From assembly GCA_964017235.1 (NCBI GenBank), contig OZ024938.1:60999816-61063815 (forward strand): 64,000 nucleotides of DNA, read 5' to 3'. A program made the position numbers and the translations under genes. The DNA is from Sabellastarte sp. h YS-2021 (lineage: Eukaryota; Annelida; Polychaeta; Sabellida; Sabellidae). This document shows positions 21,511 to 31,890 of this stretch, piece by piece; the first letter of the stretch is position 1, and each line of letters starts with the position of its first letter. The notes under the pieces were generated by a model. It saw only the letters and a list, made by a program, of their open reading frames with translations, was not told the origin of the DNA and searched no databases.

Positions 21511-22540
21511 GTGCATGTTATACACAGCATAGATCAGTTTTGTCTCAGTCACAATGTCTGGAATGTATTCGTGTGTTTTTATGGAGCTATTTTTGCCAAT
21601 AATTACAAAAGAACAAGACATTCATTAAAACACATACCTTGGTACTTTGGGAGTAACCTTTGCATTATCTGTGAAACAAAGTTTGATTCTTTGCCTAAGT
21701 TGTTTGAACATTGTACCACTACTCAGCATCAAGAGATTGTTAAGTTGCGTAAGAAGACAATCAATATCGTACAGGAGTGTAGAGACTTCACTGAATCATC
21801 TGCTGAAAACACAAGAGCATTTCTCGAGGGACTGGTGCAGAGGAAATATACAACAAACTTCGACCGGAGTGACGGTATTTTGGATTGCATTGATTTGTTC
21901 TCTAATCCACCACTCAAAATTAACACTCCAGAGCAGGACAATGGACAGCAGTCTGCCTTTACTGGAGAGCTGCCCAGAGTTCCTGCGCATGCCTGCTGAT
22001 GTTATGATCTCGAGCTCAGACACGCCCAGCTTCAATGCAGCTCTGACCTGTGACAACATAGTTACTCACAGCCATGGCATAGAACAGCTGCCAGAGCTGC
22101 CAGAGCCACCAGTCAGGCCCACCAAATGCAGCAGAAAGGCATCCAGTCCAAGCTGTTCAGAGGACAAGTCTGCTCCGATGTCCAAACTGTACACACTGGA
22201 GCAGAAGCTGGACAGCTTAGGGAAGAAGGTGGTGGAGACGGCTGAGTCGCAGACGGCAGACCTGAAGGCGAGGCTGTGCAGATTGAAAGACGCCATCGAA
22301 TCCAACTGTGCCAATGTCCAGACGTACTCTAAAAGTCTGGCTGTGGTCTTACAGGACATAGCAAAGGTTCTGGACACCGTCAAGCTGATCCAGGAGTCAG
22401 GCAATGGGCCCCTGATGTCACCGGCAATGTTGTCTGCTTTGATCACACTGTCCAGGGAGGCGGTCAAGGTTCCCTACGCCCCTAAAGAGCCAGTAGTGCC
22501 AACCACCAGTGCCAGTGCATCTGGGATAGCAACCATTTAG
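21511..22540 (+). CDS. Extra 3' ORF in Gypsy element: zinc finger plus coiled coil (one frameshift)
   Basis: An unrecognised ORF between pol and the 3' LTR, where env-like genes sit in some elements. Frame 1 (21511-21999) carries CIICETKFDSLPKLFEH...QH, a C2H2/U1-like finger. Frame 2 (open 21647-22540) continues with a Pro/Ser-rich linker, then a helical heptad-like region (LEQKLDSLGKKVVETAES, LKARLCRLKDAIESN) and an Ala/Pro/Ser tail. The two frames join near 21950-21990 by one shift. No signal peptide, membrane segment or fusion peptide is seen, so it is not an envelope. It could be a captured host exon or an accessory nucleic-acid-binding protein. Confidence 0.6.
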
Positions 22541-22607
22541 TAACTGTTCAAACAGTTTATCATTGTGTTCCCTTCTGGATTTATAGACAGGTGTCAGGTT
22601 GTGGTTG

Positions 22608-23112
22608 TGTTGTGGTTTTCAAGTTCACTTGGGTGAGCTATATTTAGCCTTGCCGGGCTCTCTGGACTGGGCTCTTCCAGGATCCTGGTACCGGGCACCT
22701 TCGGGTTCCTGGTTTCTAGTATTTACGGGCTCCGGGCCCCCTTTTCGGGTTCCCGGTGCTGTTATAGTATACCAGAAAAGAGTCAGCTGGGGTTCCAGGC
22801 TTCTGCCAGGTTCCCGGCTGAAAATCCCTATATAAGCGGGTAGCATTTAGTCAGTTTGGTGTGCAAAGTTTGAAGTGAAAAGTGAGGGCAAAAATGGTGT
22901 GAGAAGAATGACATGAAAACCAGGAGTGAGTTCCTTTGTACATAATTGTATGTAACTGTATATTCACTGTTTATAAAGGACCTGTATAAAGAAAGCAATA
23001 TATTTGATGATTTAGAACTTTGTGTTATTTTTTTTCTATTGGTGTTTTTACTGAAACTCTGCCTGAAATTAAATTGGCCACACCAGAAGAAAAAGAGAAA
23101 GTAAAAACACCA
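22608..23112 (+). repeat. 3' LTR of the Gypsy element
   Basis: Matches the 5' LTR from TGTTGTGGTTTTCAAG to about AAAGTAAAAACACCA, with a TATA box at 22829-22836. It differs from the 5' LTR at scattered positions and by indels. The sequence upstream of 22608 is not a good polypurine tract, which fits decay of the element. Confidence 0.78.
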
Positions 23113-24480
23113 TTTGCAACACACAGTTTTTATGTCTTTTTCTTCTTTCAGACCCAAAGTAAAAAGTTAGCTAACACAGACTCCGTTCAATGGCACCCGG
23201 TGCTTTTTTCCAATCTGCTTTTGTCAATTTGCTTGGCTGACTGTAGAATTAGTGAGAAAATTATATGCTTGGTCATCTAATAGTCGTCTCTGACTATAAC
23301 TAAAGACCAGTATATTTGACAATTTTATAACAAACTACTGTGCCTGATCGACGACTTTTGGCATAGTGACAAATGTATGTTTGTCATTTATATGTCACAA
23401 AATACTCGTATCGCACTTACTAGTGACTATTATATTTGACTATTTTATGACAAACTTTTTACTTTGCCTGAAACGACTACCTTTGGCCAAAGTCAAAGTT
23501 GGGGTTTTACGTCCCGTTCAACAGCCAGGGTCATATTGGGACAGGTCCTCAGAATTGCCACTTGTGGGACTCGAACCCACAGAGGTGAGAGCCTATGATT
23601 AGATGCCAAACTTGCTAACCACTAGGCCACTGAGGACCTCGACTACCTTTGGCATAGTGACAAATGTATGTTTGTCATTTATTTGTCATAAAATAGTCAC
23701 ATATGACTAACTAGTGACTGGTATATTTGACAATTTTGAGACAAACTTTTTACTGCGCCTGAAATGACTCAATTCGAACAATTTTGGTACTTATTTATCT
23801 TAGGTATTGGAAAGGTTTTCCCACATGTTTATATTTCACCTTTGAGCTCAAACAAAGTCACATGATCGAAAACAATTTTTTTTTCGGGTATACGAGTTTG
23901 TCACTTCTGCTTTGCCAAAACTATTTACTGTGGAAGGGTGTTTTTTTATATATATGTCAAAACTATCAAATTTCGAGTTGATTAGATTTTGGGAGTGATT
24001 TATAAGCATTTTATACCAAGTAGTAATCAGAAAGCTTTAATTCATCAGAGCCCTCTATTATTTATGTATCGGTCACATTTAGGGCCTTAAAATGTATTGG
24101 GAGGTAATAGGCAACTGTTTTTCTTGGCAACATATACTGTATTCAAACTGTGGGACACATCTGCCTCTGTGGCCTACACTGAAAACCGCAGTCAAAGTAT
24201 TTGTCGTAGATAGTTTGTTTTTGTTTTTCTCACAGTCAATTCCTGAATGTTTAGTGATCACCTGACCCATGCGCGGGAAAGTCAGGAAGTTCATGAAGTG
24301 GGCTGCAGGTTTTCAAGAAAACATTTTGACAGAATTTACCCAAAGGTTTACCCGGAATAGGAAAAATAACAATATATATCTTCTTTATCTTGTTTATTTC
24401 ACTGTCAATTGTTAGTTTAATTTGGTGCAATTGTTGTAGTTGATTAGGCCACATGAATTTTAGATGTCACAATTTAGTCA
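23113..24480. repeat. AT-rich flank with a ~126 bp tandem repeat
   Basis: Between 23290 and 23760, after removing the SINE-B, a ~126 bp unit recurs about 2.5 times with landmarks GGCATAGTGACAAATGTATG, TTTGTCATTTAT, ACTAGTGACT and ATATTTGAC. Sequence from 23770 to 24480 is AT-rich without a clear feature. No LINE N5 sequence resumes here. Confidence 0.55.
23488..23639 (-). mobile_element. SINE-B in a tandem repeat
   Basis: A second SINE-B, minus strand, nearly identical to the copy at 16663-16812. Target duplication CGACTACCTTTGGC at 23474-23487 and 23640-23653. Confidence 0.88.
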
Positions 24481-24489
24481 CCTAAAGTT

Positions 24490-24966
24490 ATGCATCAACT
24501 GATTTTAACTTCTGAGTACGAAAGATTTATTCATTTCTTGAAGGTGCACTGGAAAGAAAAGGTGAAGTACAAATTCCAGAACAATAGGCACCCCAAGATC
24601 GAGACGTTGATGTGTGTATTACAGCAAAAAAGGGAAATGTCAAATCAGGTGGTGATAAGAAAAAACTTGTACTGGAAGAAATTACAGAGTATAAGTTACA
24701 GAGAGAACTACAAAACTCGGAAGATAATGATTTGCAAGATGTAGAAGGGATGAAGAGGGTTTGTTTGTTTATTTGTTTGTTTATTTGGGGTTTTACGTCG
24801 CTTTCAACACTGTACAGGTCATATCACGACGGGTAGTTGGAAGGGCAGAGGAAACCAGTACATAGAGTTCACTAGGGTTGAGGGATGTAGAGGGGATAAG
24901 TCAAACCTTCATAACACCTGACAATACATCACTGTCATCTGATGGTAAAAGCCTAAACTTCCCAAA
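24490..24966 (+). pseudogene. Lys-rich coding remnant, possibly the transposase N-terminus
   Basis: Two frames share coding-like sequence with basic residues (VHWKEKVKYKFQNNRHPKIE, then KKGNVKSGGDKKKLVLEE). After the SINE it continues with an acidic/Ser-rich tail (TFITPDNTSLSSDGKSLN) up to 24966. No domain is recognised. LINE N4 begins at 24967 and ends at 32260, where transposase-like coding sequence starts, so this may be the N-terminal part of the same gene split by N4 (inference). Confidence 0.4.
24756..24883 (-). mobile_element. SINE-A, 5'-truncated
   Basis: Contains the tail and body of SINE-A but not its tRNA head. Flanked by near-identical GATGTAGARGGGAT-type duplications at 24738-24755 and 24884-24900, with one or two differences. 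Confidence 0.8.
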
Positions 24967-25435
24967 GTCTTCAGGCCTCCTGTGGGTCCGGTGATGTAGA
25001 ATAGGCCCAACGTATCCTCCTGCGTGTCGTAAGAGGTGACTAATTGGGGGGAACCTGTTTACCGTGGGTTGCGATCCGTGTCAGTGGAAGAGAGGATCCT
25101 GGCTGTTGAGCTAATTTTTTGTTGCGGCATTGAGGAGGCAATACACAGCTTTGGGCTCAATTTCACTTAGTCGGAATGTTAAGATGGCCTGGCTTAATCA
25201 ATCGGCTGGTAGTGCCAAGCCCTAGTGCTCCAAATTAGTGATGGCTTGTTGTTTCTAATGGTTTATACTGTTGTACTTGATTGTTGTATTCTGCTGGTGT
25301 TTGGTTTGTGCTTTTGTTTGGAGTATCTAGAAGGCGGCTGCTTAACAGGTCAATCAAGGTTCACTTTTGTGGTCTTTGAGTATATTGCTAATGTATCTTT
25401 GATATCAGTGTGCAGGGCTCAGCTCCACACTTATT
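24967..25435 (+). promoter_or_regulatory. LINE 5' UTR (N4)
   Basis: Homologous to the 5' UTR of N1-N3 in the opposite orientation, with CCTGTGGGTCCGG at the start, the CGTAAGAGGTGACTAA block (one change) and AAGATGGCCT at 25181-25190. It runs to the ORF1 N-terminal region near 25436. Confidence 0.72.
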
Positions 25436-26461
25436 ATGATATCCCCTTGTTGCGCTGATATTACGACTACAGACTTTGACTCTGCTCAGATTTGCTCATG
25501 GCCAGGTTTCTTGCTGATAAAAGGTACAAATGATGAAAGACCCTTGTACAAACTGTCACCATTTCCTGTTAATAAGGCCATTGTTGCTGTGCTTGGTTCA
25601 GATCCCTTTAACATAAAGAAGGTAAGGAATGGAAGCATTTTGGTGGAAGTGGATAAGGAAACACAGAGCAAGAAATTACTGAAAACTACAAAATTGAATC
25701 TGACAATGGACAATGCTATACCAATTGATGTTTCACCTCATTACAGTTTAAACACTAAGAAAGGGGTCATTAGATGCCCAGACATAAAAGACTGTACCGA
25801 TGATGAAATATTAGAAGGCCTGAAAACTGAAGGTGTCATCAAGCTAGAGAGGATTTCGGTATTTAGAGATGGACACGTGTCACAGTTTATCCCGAATCCT
25901 ATGAGATGCTACAAGTGTCAAAAGTTTGGTCACACTAAGTTCAACTGCAGGAAAAATGAAGTTTGCAATAAATGTGGGAAAGAAGCTCATACAGACTCTC
26001 AACAATGCACAAATGAAGCAAACTGTGTTAACTGCCAAGGAAACCATGCCTCTAATGATAAAACATGTCCGAAATGGAAAGAGGAAAAGGAAATCCAAAG
26101 AATCAAGACAGAAAGAGGGATTACATATACAGAAGCCAAGAAACAAATGGACATATTTAATTCTGTGAAGACAACATATGCCCAAGCAGCTGCAGCAACC
26201 AAATCTATGATGAAAACAGCAACAGTGGAAACGCAAACAGAAATGACTTGGCCAGATGGTTCAAAACAACCCAAAAAGTGTGCAGTTGAAAAACAGACAA
26301 CTAAAGTGACTAAAACGAGTTCATCAAGTCAGACGAGTTCATCTCAAAATGATCCCATTAAATTGAAAACAAGCATTCTGACGCATGCATTTATCTCCCG
26401 CCATATAAATTAGATGTACTAAAGATAACATATTTTAACAAGGTGCTCTAAATGTAATACT

Positions 26462-26693
26462 AGGGGCCACGGTGGCAGAGTGGTAACACTCTAGCCTCCC
26501 ACCTCTGCGGCCGGGGTTCGATCCCCGTCATGGCCGTAAGTGGGAAAGCTGGTGGTTGCTTGCCGTTGGTCGGCAGTTTACAGTACAGAACCCTAGCGAA
26601 CTATATGTACTGGTTTCCTCTGCCCTTCCAACTACCCGTCGTGATATGACCTGTACAGTGTTGAAAGCGACGTAAAACCCCAAATAAACAAAT
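26462..26693 (+). mobile_element. SINE-A inside the Helentron-like element
   Basis: A full-length plus-strand SINE-A: GGGGCCACGGTGGCAGAG head, B box GGTTCGATCCC, tail AAATAAACAAAT. Target duplication AAATGTAATACT at 26450-26461 and 26694-26705. Confidence 0.92.
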
Positions 26694-26716
26694 AAATGTA
26701 ATACTTTTCAAGTTAT

Positions 26717-28500
26717 AATTGATTTAGTGCATGATTTCATGAATTCCGTAACTTTAATACTTCTGAAGATATTTGACATTTACTTATGTCATTATTTTGC
26801 TACTAATAAGAAAATAGCTATTACTCACTTATGGCATGCAATAGAACCCCAAACTACATGCCAGCTTATAGCTAAGGACAAAGTAGCTGAACAACATATT
26901 TTACGAAAATATTGTAACTGCAATAGTTTTGGAGTTACAATGGATTTACTCAACTGTAGAATTTCAAAGTAGCTATTACTCAGCTATCCAATGTGCAACA
27001 GATCTGAAACTTTACTATGTGATAGCTTATGAAAAAGTAGATGGATAACATATTTGAAAAGAATTCCCTAACTTTAATACTTTTGAAGATATCTGACATT
27101 TACTTATGTCATGATTTTGCTACAAATAACAAAATAGCTATTACTCACTTATGCCATGCAATAGAACCCCAAACTATGTACCATCTTATAGCTAAGGACA
27201 AAGTAGCTGAACAACATATTTTAGGAAAATATTCTAACTGCAATAGTTTTGGAGTTACAATGGCTTTACTCAACAGTCAGAATTTCAAAGTAGCTATAAT
27301 TCAGCTATCCAAGGTGCAACAGGTCTGAAACTTTACTATGTTATAGCTTACCAAAAAGTAGATGGACAACATATTTGAAAAGATTTCCCTAACTTCAATA
27401 CTTTTGAAGATATTTGACATTTACTTCTTCTGTTATTTAGCTACAAATGAGAAAATAGCTATTACTCACTTATGGCAAGCAATAGAACCCCAAACTATGT
27501 ACCATCTTATAGTTAAGAACAAAGTAGCTGAACAACATATTTTAGGAAAATACTCCAACTGCAATAGTTTTGGAGTTACAATGGCTTTACTCAACAGTCA
27601 GAATTTCAAAGTAGTTATTACTCAGCTATCCAAGGTGCAACAGGTCTGAAACTTTACTATGTCATAGCTTACCAAAAAGTAGATGGACAACATATTTGAA
27701 AAGATTTCCCTAACTTTAATACTTTTGAAGATATTTGACATTTACTTCTTCTGTTATTTAGCTACAAATGAGGAAATAGCTATTACTCACTTATGGCAAG
27801 CAATAGAACCCCAAACTATGTACCATCTTATAGTTAAGAACAAAGTAGCTGAACAACATATTTTAGGAAAATACTCCAACTGCAATAGTTTTGGAGTTAC
27901 AATGGCTTTACTCAACAGTCAGAATTTCAAAGTAGTTATTACTCAGCTATCCAAGATGCAACAGGTCTGAAACTTTATTATGTCATAGCTTACCAAAAAG
28001 TAGATGGACAACATATTTGAAAAGATTTCCCCAACTTTAATACTTTTGAAGATATTTGACTTTACTTCTGTTATTTAGCTACAAATGAGAAAATAGCTAT
28101 TACTCACTTATGGCATGCAATAGAACCCCAAACTATGTACCATCTTATAGCTAAGGACAAAGTAGCTGAACAACATATTTTAGGAAAATACTCTAACTGC
28201 AATAGTTTTGGAGTTACAATCGCTTTACTCACCAGTCAGAATTTCAAAGTAGTTATTACTCAGCTATCCAAGGTGCAACAGGTCTGAACCTTTAGTATGT
28301 GATAGCTTACCAAAAAGAAGATGGACAACATATTTGAAAAGATTTCCCTAACTTCAATACTTTTGAAGATATCTGACATTTACTTCTGTTATTTAGCTAC
28401 AAATGAGAAAATAGCTATTACTCACTTATGGCATGCAATGGGACCCCAAACTATGTACCATCTTATAGCTAAGGTCAAAGTAGCTGAACAACATATTTGA
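26717..28500 (+). repeat. Tandem array, 321 bp dimers of ~160 bp monomers, about 5.5 copies
   Basis: The landmark GAATTCCCTAACTTTAATAC or its GATTTCCC variant begins at 26741, 27061, 27382, 27703, 28024 and 28341, giving periods of 320, 321, 321, 321 and 317. Each 321 bp unit contains two related halves: AAAGTAGATGGACAACATAT pairs with AAAGTAGCTGAACAACATAT, and TAGTTATTACTCAGC with TAGCTATTACTCACT. Middle units are the most alike. Three 95-codon open frames here are repeat translations. Confidence 0.93.
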
Positions 28501-28678
28501 AGAAAAAGTTGTTATGAGCCCTTTACTCAAAGTAGCTAAGATTGCTATTACTCACTTATCTTTAGGCCTAAGTCAATAAAACCAAAAATTTTTTCAAGGG
28601 CATGAAAATTCATTGGGACAATTAATTTACAAAAAATCTGTAGCTGTAGTAGTTTTGGAGAAATCTGCATGAGTAACT

Positions 28679-28716
28679 AACGCACGCACACATGCACGCA
28701 CGCACGCACACACAGA
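28679..28716. repeat. (CACG/CACA)n microsatellite
   Basis: Alternating ACGC and ACAC repeats between the tandem array and the terminal hairpin, a usual position in HINE-type elements. Confidence 0.8.
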
Positions 28717-28729
28717 CATCATTTCATAA

Positions 28730-28760
28730 TCTCCCTCCCGGGCTAAAGCCCGGCGGGAGA
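28730..28760. other. Terminal GC-rich hairpin of the Helentron-like element
   Basis: CCGGGC and GCCCGG arms around TAAA, extended outward by TCTCCC and GGGAGA. It is the only GC-rich block in the area and lies at the element's right end, as expected for a 3' terminal hairpin. Confidence 0.75.
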
Positions 28761-28928
28761 TAATAAGCCAAAGCAAAGTTTATTTGACCAAACAGCATAA
28801 GGGATCTGATGACCCAGTTAAACAATATAATAAATATGATGTTTTGAGTGATAGTGACAGTGAAATGAGTGTTGAAGAATCCCCAATCACAAATTCACAA
28901 GGGCGGAGTGGCAATAAAAATGTAAATA

Positions 28929-29442
28929 ATGGAACCAAACAAAAATAAAAGTATACTACAGTGGAACTGTCGTGGCTTTAGGCCAAACTTTGAAGAAATT
29001 AAAAATTTAATTTCCAATTTTAAACCCTACATTTTAGCATTGGAGGAACTCATTTTAAAGATACAGATAATGTAAATATTAGAGGCTTTGATCATTATTT
29101 CAAAACTTGTATGTGTGAAGTAGATAGGATGTGGCTGCTCTATTCTTGTTAAGAAAGGTATACCCCATGAGGTACATAGATACAGAACTGCAGGCAGTTG
29201 CTGTAAAAGTATCTCTGCATAAAACTATAACTGTATGTAATGTATATATTCCACCACATTTTAATGTTGCACAAAGTGATATTGATAATCTAGTCAACCA
29301 GTTACCTGCACCTTTTCTATTTATGGAGATTTTAATGCACATAGTGATTTATGGGGTTGTTCATCATCTAATAGTTTAGGCTATAAGGTGGAACATCTTG
29401 AATCCTCTGATATTTGTTTACTCAATGATAAGTCACCTACCT
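28929..29442 (+). pseudogene. LINE ORF2 endonuclease fragment (N4)
   Basis: Starts at the ATG at 28929, which overlaps the ORF1 end as in N1. It shows LQWNCRG and later VVHKT-like EN text, but is frameshifted near 29040 and 29125. It is broken off at 29442 by a SINE. Relative to N1, about 0.7 kb of ORF2 following the LINDKSPTY-like position is absent. Confidence 0.75.
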
Positions 29443-29645
29443 ATTTAATTTATTTATTTGGGGTTTTACGTCGCTTTCAACACTGTACAGGTCATATCAC
29501 GACGGGTAGTTGGAAGGGCAGAGGAAACCAGTACATAGAGTTCGCTAGGGTTCTGTACTGTAAACTGCTGACCAATGGCAAGCAACTACCAGCTTTCCCA
29601 CATAGGGCCTCGACGGGGATCGAACCCCGGCCTCAGAGGTGGGAG
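29443..29645 (-). mobile_element. SINE-A, 5'-truncated, at a LINE deletion junction
   Basis: Body and tail of SINE-A ending inside the tRNA head at CAGAGGTGGGAG. No target duplication is found, and the flanks correspond to LINE positions about 0.7 kb apart. It was either inserted with a deletion or affected by later recombination. Confidence 0.8.
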
Positions 29646-30530
29646 TTCTAGCAGCAACAATTACCGAGTTTCAATTACCAAGTTTCAAAAATATCAAGAG
29701 AAAGCTGAAAAAGAACACTTGGATTTTGACACAGATAACTCTGAAAACTACAATGTACCATTTACCATCAGAGAACTATGTGATGCTCTGAAAAAATCCC
29801 ATGACACAGCCACTGGTCCAGATGAAATCCATTATCAGCTACTAAAACATCTACCAAGAGACTCACTTATGGTGTTACTTGATATATTTAATGATTTATG
29901 GGCTTCAGGTGAAATTTCTGAATGCTGGAAAGAGGCCACTGTGATACCTATTCCAAAACCAGGCAAAGACCCAAACAACCCGTCCAATTATCGTCCCATA
30001 TCCCTGACGAGCTGTTTATGCAAAACCATGGAAAGAATGATTAATACTAGATTAGTTTGGTTCCTTGAGAAAAATAATATTTTAACAAAATATCAAAGTG
30101 GTTTTAGAAAAGGTCGAACTACAACAGACCAATTAATAAGACTTTAATCTTTCATTTGAGATTCCTTTTTAAAAGGCAACCATGTAGTCTTTGTATTTTT
30201 TTATTTAGAAAAAGCCTACAATACATAAAGTAGGCTTAAGGGGGCGAATGCCCATGTTTATTCAGAATTTTTTATCAAACAGAGTTTTTAAAGTTCGTTT
30301 AGGATCTATTTATTCAGATATACATGGGCAAGAGATGGGTGTCCCTCAAGGCAGCATCCTCTCTGTTACATTATTTATTTTAAAGAAAAAACAGTATTGC
30401 TGATGTGATTCCAGCTAGCTTTGAAAAGTCTCTATTTATTGATGATTTCTCAATCACTTGTTCATCTAGAAATATGGCTTCAATAGAAAGGCAACTTCAG
30501 TTGTGTTTGAATAAGGTAGAAAAATGGGCT
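29646..30530 (+). pseudogene. LINE ORF2 reverse transcriptase, N-terminal part (N4)
   Basis: Open from about 29646 to 30147: TIRELCDALKKSHD, GPDEIHYQLLKHLP, VIPIPKPGKDP, NYRPISLTS and YQSGFRKGRTTTDQL (RT blocks 1-3). Frameshifts follow, then block 4-like GVPQGSIL near 30340 and a remnant catalytic box near 30430 (SLFIDDFSI, where FVDD-like is usual). The SINE at 30531 interrupts it. Confidence 0.8.
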
Positions 30531-30756
30531 TATTTATTTATTTGGGTTTTACGTCGCTTTTAACACTGTACAGGTCACATCACGATGGGTAGTTGGAAGG
30601 GCAGAGGAAACCAGTACATACAGTTTGTTAGGGTTCTGTACTGTAAACTGCCGATCAACGGCAAGCAACTACCAGCTTTCCCACTTGAGGTTGTGCTGGG
30701 GATCGAACCCTGGCCTCAGAGGTTGGAGGCGAGAGTGTTACCACTCTGCCACCGTG
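30531..30756 (-). mobile_element. SINE-A in LINE N4 RT
   Basis: A minus-strand SINE-A with its head ending CACCGTG. Target duplication GAAAAATGGGCT at 30519-30530 and GAAAAATTGGCT at 30757-30768 (one mismatch). Confidence 0.88.
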
Positions 30757-30768
30757 GAAAAATTGGCT

Positions 30769-31890
30769 GATGAAAATGGTTTTAAACGAACTTTAAAATG
30801 GTTTTGACAATCCAGCTTACGATGTTGTTTTTACCCCACAGTTTTATGATCTTTATGATAAGAAACCATCTGCAATAAGATCTTTTTTAGCATAGTGTAG
30901 AGAAAGATTTGTCTGCTGTCTGTCCTAAGCTGGATTTAATTCAGACTGTGTCATTGCCAGATGACCCACCCTGGACTATACAGAAAACTCACATAGACTT
31001 ATTCCTCACCCATCAAAAGAAACATCTTGGTGATGATTGTATGTTTCAAAGTCTATTTGCTGAGTTAAAAAGCTATTACTCTGACCATAGGGCTATATAT
31101 ACTGATGGATCAAAAACAGAAAATAGGGTTGCTGCAGCTGCTACATCTAATTACCTCAGTGCCCAAGTCAGACTTCCTGGCAATGTAAAGTATATTCACA
31201 GCTGAATTACAGGCTCTTAAAATGGCTTTTAATATTGTAGAAGATTGTGATTGGGATCGTTTTATCATATTCACCGACTCTTTATCTAGTCTTCAAGCTC
31301 TTGATAGCAACAACTGTGATCATCCTTTTATTCAAGATATTTAAAAACTTTTTAATGATTGTCTGTCAGTGAATAAGAAAGTTGTTTTAGCTTGGGTTCC
31401 AAGTCCCGAAGGCATAAAAGGCAATGAAAAAGCAGATGAGCTTGCCAAACAGGCCTTGAATTTTAATGTTTTAGACTTGAAAGTCCCCTATACAGACTTG
31501 AAAGTGAATGTAAATAGTGTTTTTAAACAAAAGTGGCAAGCTCAATGGAATGCGTGTCCTGATAACAAACTATTCCAAATAAACCCTACAGTAGGAGATT
31601 TTTATGTTTGGACGGGTTTATCTCGTAGGGAGGAAATAGTTATAACTCAAGCCTGTATAGAACACACCTATTTCACACACAGTTATCTGTTGAAAGGTGA
31701 AGATATGCCCTGGTGCATTCCATGTCATTGTCCCGATACAGTGAAACATATACTATTAGACTGTATCGACCTACGTGACACAAGAATTAAATATTACAGA
31801 GATATAGATACAATGAAAAAGTTATTTAATGAAAATGTTTCTAATATTATAAATTATTTGAAAGAATGTGGCCTGTTGAAAAAGTTTTAA
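30769..31890 (+). pseudogene. LINE ORF2 thumb, RNase H and C-terminal domain (N4)
   Basis: Segments in order: RT connection (30909-31090), RNase H with IYTDGSK (catalytic Asp, near 31095), AELQALKMAF (Glu, near 31205), FTDSLSSLQALDS (Asp, near 31270) and GNEKADELAKQA (near 31420). A C-terminal domain with CIPCHCPDTVKHILLDC follows, ending at 31890. Frameshifts occur near 31190 and 31345. The RNase H domain assigns the family to the I superfamily. Confidence 0.82.

Larger units (their letters stand above)
14718..23112 (+). mobile_element. Gypsy-class LTR retrotransposon, 8.4 kb, decayed
   Basis: Two related LTRs (14718-15255, 22608-23112) flank gag, protease, RT, RNase H, zinc-binding and core integrase in Ty3/Gypsy order, followed by an additional ORF. 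Two SINEs are inserted (16663-16812, 18777-19025) and several frameshifts are present. The LTRs differ by substitutions and indels, so this is not recent. No clear 5 bp target duplication is seen: the left flank is LINE N5 but the right flank is unrelated. Confidence 0.88.
26370..28763 (+). mobile_element. Helentron-like non-autonomous element (HINE/pearl-like) in LINE ORF1
   Basis: Inserted exactly between A (26369) and T (28764) of the LINE, with no target duplication: an uninterrupted copy (N2) reads GAAAATAAGCC across the site. A 12 bp sequence near the left end (TTATCTCCCGCC, 26391-26402) is inverted at the right end (GGCGGGAGATAA, 28752-28763). The core is a tandem array of ~160 bp monomers, followed by a (CACG)n-type microsatellite and a terminal GC hairpin. 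This layout matches non-autonomous Helitron/Helentron elements described in bivalves. No Rep/helicase gene is present. Confidence 0.75.
25436..28948 (+). pseudogene. LINE ORF1 (N4), interrupted
   Basis: ORF1 is open from 25436 to 26369, with zinc knuckles CYKCQKFGHTKFNC, CNKCGKEAH and CVNCQGNH. About 35 codons present in N1 between VFRDG and VSQFIPN are deleted in frame. It is then interrupted by the Helentron-like element (26370-28763) and resumes at 28764 (SQSKVYLTKQHK-like) to a TAA at 28946-28948. The N-terminal residues differ from N1 (MISPCCADITTTDFDS). Confidence 0.82.

Noticed and set aside
21511..22540. Retroviral envelope gene
   Set aside because: No signal peptide, hydrophobic anchor or fusion segment; it shows a zinc finger and soluble helices instead.
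26462..26530. tRNA gene (A and B boxes with tRNA-like spacing)
   Set aside because: It is the head of SINE-A: the same sequence recurs with a fixed body, an AT-rich tail and target duplications, and the anticodon arm does not fold convincingly.
27041..27970. Three homologous 95-residue ORFs as a small gene family
   Set aside because: They are in-register translations of the 321 bp tandem repeat, without start context or domain.
26717..28500. CRISPR array
   Set aside because: Units are ~160/321 bp, fully repeated without unique spacers, inside a eukaryotic mobile element.
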